DNA of 6,159 bases from Candidatus Omnitrophota bacterium (GTDB taxonomy: Bacteria > Omnitrophota > Koll11 > JAHIPI01), in assembly GCA_028718265.1 (NCBI GenBank), contig JAQUMG010000109.1, forward strand, positions 1 through 6,159, given 5' to 3'. Under the pieces are notes generated by a model. That model worked only from the letters and a program-made list of their open reading frames with translations. It was not told the origin of the DNA and made no database searches. A program made the translations under genes and the position numbers. Positions 5,303 through 6,159 of the stretch are shown here, piece by piece (the stretch's first letter is position 1; every line of letters begins with the position of its first letter).

Positions 5303-6159
5303 CTAAAAAAGATCCACTTCAATGCCGTTCCATCTACCGGACAATATATTTTTCAGCCCTTTGATAAACTTTTTATTTTCCGGCATAGTGCCTACGGTAA
5401 CGCGTATAAAGCTGTACATCTCATAGAAGTCCATATCGCGCACAATCACGCCTTCGCCTATTAACTTCCTGAACATATCCTTTCCGCTTCTCCCTTTGCC
5501 CAAATCAATGAGAATAAAATTGGTATCGCTTTTTACGTATTTCAGCCCGAGTGCTTCGAGTTCCTTATAAAGATACTGCTTGCCTTCGTTTATTACCAAT
5601 TTACTTCTCTCTATGTGCTCTTTATCCTTAAGACTTGCTATCGCTGCCGCCTGAGCCATGCAATTTACATTGAAGGGCATCTGAGTACGTTTCATATATC
5701 TTGTAAGTTCTTCTCCGGCTATGCCGTAGCCAATTCTCAGCCCGGCTAAGCCATGCGCTTTTGAGAAGGTCCTCAGCACGATCACGTTCTTTCTGCTTAT
5801 ATACCTTATGGTATCCGGAAAATCTTCTCTTTCCACAAAATCGTAATACGCCTCGTCGAATATCGCAACCGTGTGATCCGGTAATTTTTCCAGAAAAGCC
5901 TCGACTTCCATTTCTCCGACGCTTTTGCCCGTAGGATTATTCGGGTTATCTATAAACACGAGCTTGGTCTTCGGGGTAATTGCGGCCGCCATGGCACTTA
6001 AATCCGGTTTGAAATCTTTAAGCGGGACAACAACGGGTTTCCCGCCGGCTACTTTTGTTGCAATCTCATACAGCATAAATGCCGGGTGATTCACCACAAC
6101 TTCATCGCCTTCATTAATTAAAGCCAGAAGGATAAATTGTATGATTTCGTCCGATCCGT
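5303..6159 (-). CDS. hisC: HisC-family aminotransferase, 5' end beyond the window
   Basis: This is a PLP-dependent class I/II aminotransferase of the histidinol-phosphate aminotransferase family. The frame stays open to the right edge (284 residues visible); the visible part starts within the conserved N-G-S-D-E stretch (SDEII readable), so about 80 N-terminal residues are missing, judging by the family's usual 350-370. A GTG at 6097 is internal, not the start. Visible-residue motifs: NPNNPTG (71-77), FDEAYYDF (100-107), TFSKAHGLAGLRIGY (130-144) with the PLP lysine at 133, and the substrate-carboxylate arginine in FIRVTVG (251-257, Arg252). It ends with TAG, 30 bases before aroF. In Bacillus-type operons a HisC beside tyrA also transaminates phenylpyruvate and 4-hydroxyphenylpyruvate. 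With aroF and tyrA next to it, that role is likely here, either in addition to or instead of histidine synthesis; sequence alone does not settle it. Confidence 0.92.
   Translation of the reverse strand, partial: GSDEIIQFILLALINEGDEVVVNHPAFMLYEIATKVAGGKPVVVPLKDFKPDLSAMAAAITPKTKLVFIDNPNNPTGKSVGEMEVEAFLEKLPDHTVAIFDEAYYDFVEREDFPDTIRYISRKNVIVLRTFSKAHGLAGLRIGYGIAGEELTRYMKRTQMPFNVNCMAQAAAIASLKDKEHIERSKLVINEGKQYLYKELEALGLKYVKSDTNFILIDLGKGRSGKDMFRKLIGEGVIVRDMDFYEMYSFIRVTVGTMPENKKFIKGLKNILSGRWNGIEVDLF

Noticed and set aside
6095..6097. GTG at 6097 as the start of the aminotransferase
   Set aside because: The same frame continues upstream to the window edge with conserved family residues (SDEII), so the GTG is an internal valine codon.

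Overview
The window holds seven genes, all read from the minus strand. Transcription order runs from the right edge to the left edge: hisC (cut by the right edge), aroF, tyrA, cmk, plsC, ispH and rpsA (cut by the left edge). No tRNA, rRNA, CRISPR array, insertion sequence or plus-strand gene could be supported. The genes look intact, and their key catalytic residues can be read directly.

Layout: positions 5303-6159 carry a HisC-type aminotransferase lacking its N-terminus. After 30 bases comes a type I-beta DAHP synthase (4256-5272). Four bases later comes prephenate dehydrogenase, with its start placed at 4251. From there the reading frames overlap: tyrA/cmk by 11 bases, cmk/plsC by 4 (ATGA), plsC/ispH by 11. 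A 119-base gap separates ispH from rpsA. It holds no gene, but it contains several inverted repeats that could fold into a leader, followed by a strong Shine-Dalgarno. Ribosomal protein S1 then fills positions 1-1167 as an open frame that leaves the window.

How the genes fit together: aroF opens the shikimate pathway, tyrA commits prephenate to tyrosine, and a HisC-family enzyme beside them probably supplies the aromatic transamination. The second half mixes nucleotide (cmk), phospholipid (plsC), isoprenoid (ispH) and translation (rpsA) functions. Neighbourhoods of the type aromatic genes - cmk - plsC - ispH - rpsA are a known bacterial arrangement. The usual partner aroA (EPSP synthase) is not between tyrA and cmk here.

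Organism: a bacterium using the MEP isoprenoid pathway, with mid-range G+C (judged by eye), frequent ATA isoleucine codons, and a Thermotoga/Bacillus-type DAHP synthase. This fits a deep-branching or uncultured lineage such as Omnitrophota, Elusimicrobiota or a related group, but the assignment is a guess from gene order and style. I see no clear sign of a new biological system. The points most worth a second look are the structured rpsA leader, a possible second S1 start, an unusual IspH N-terminal motif and the missing aroA.
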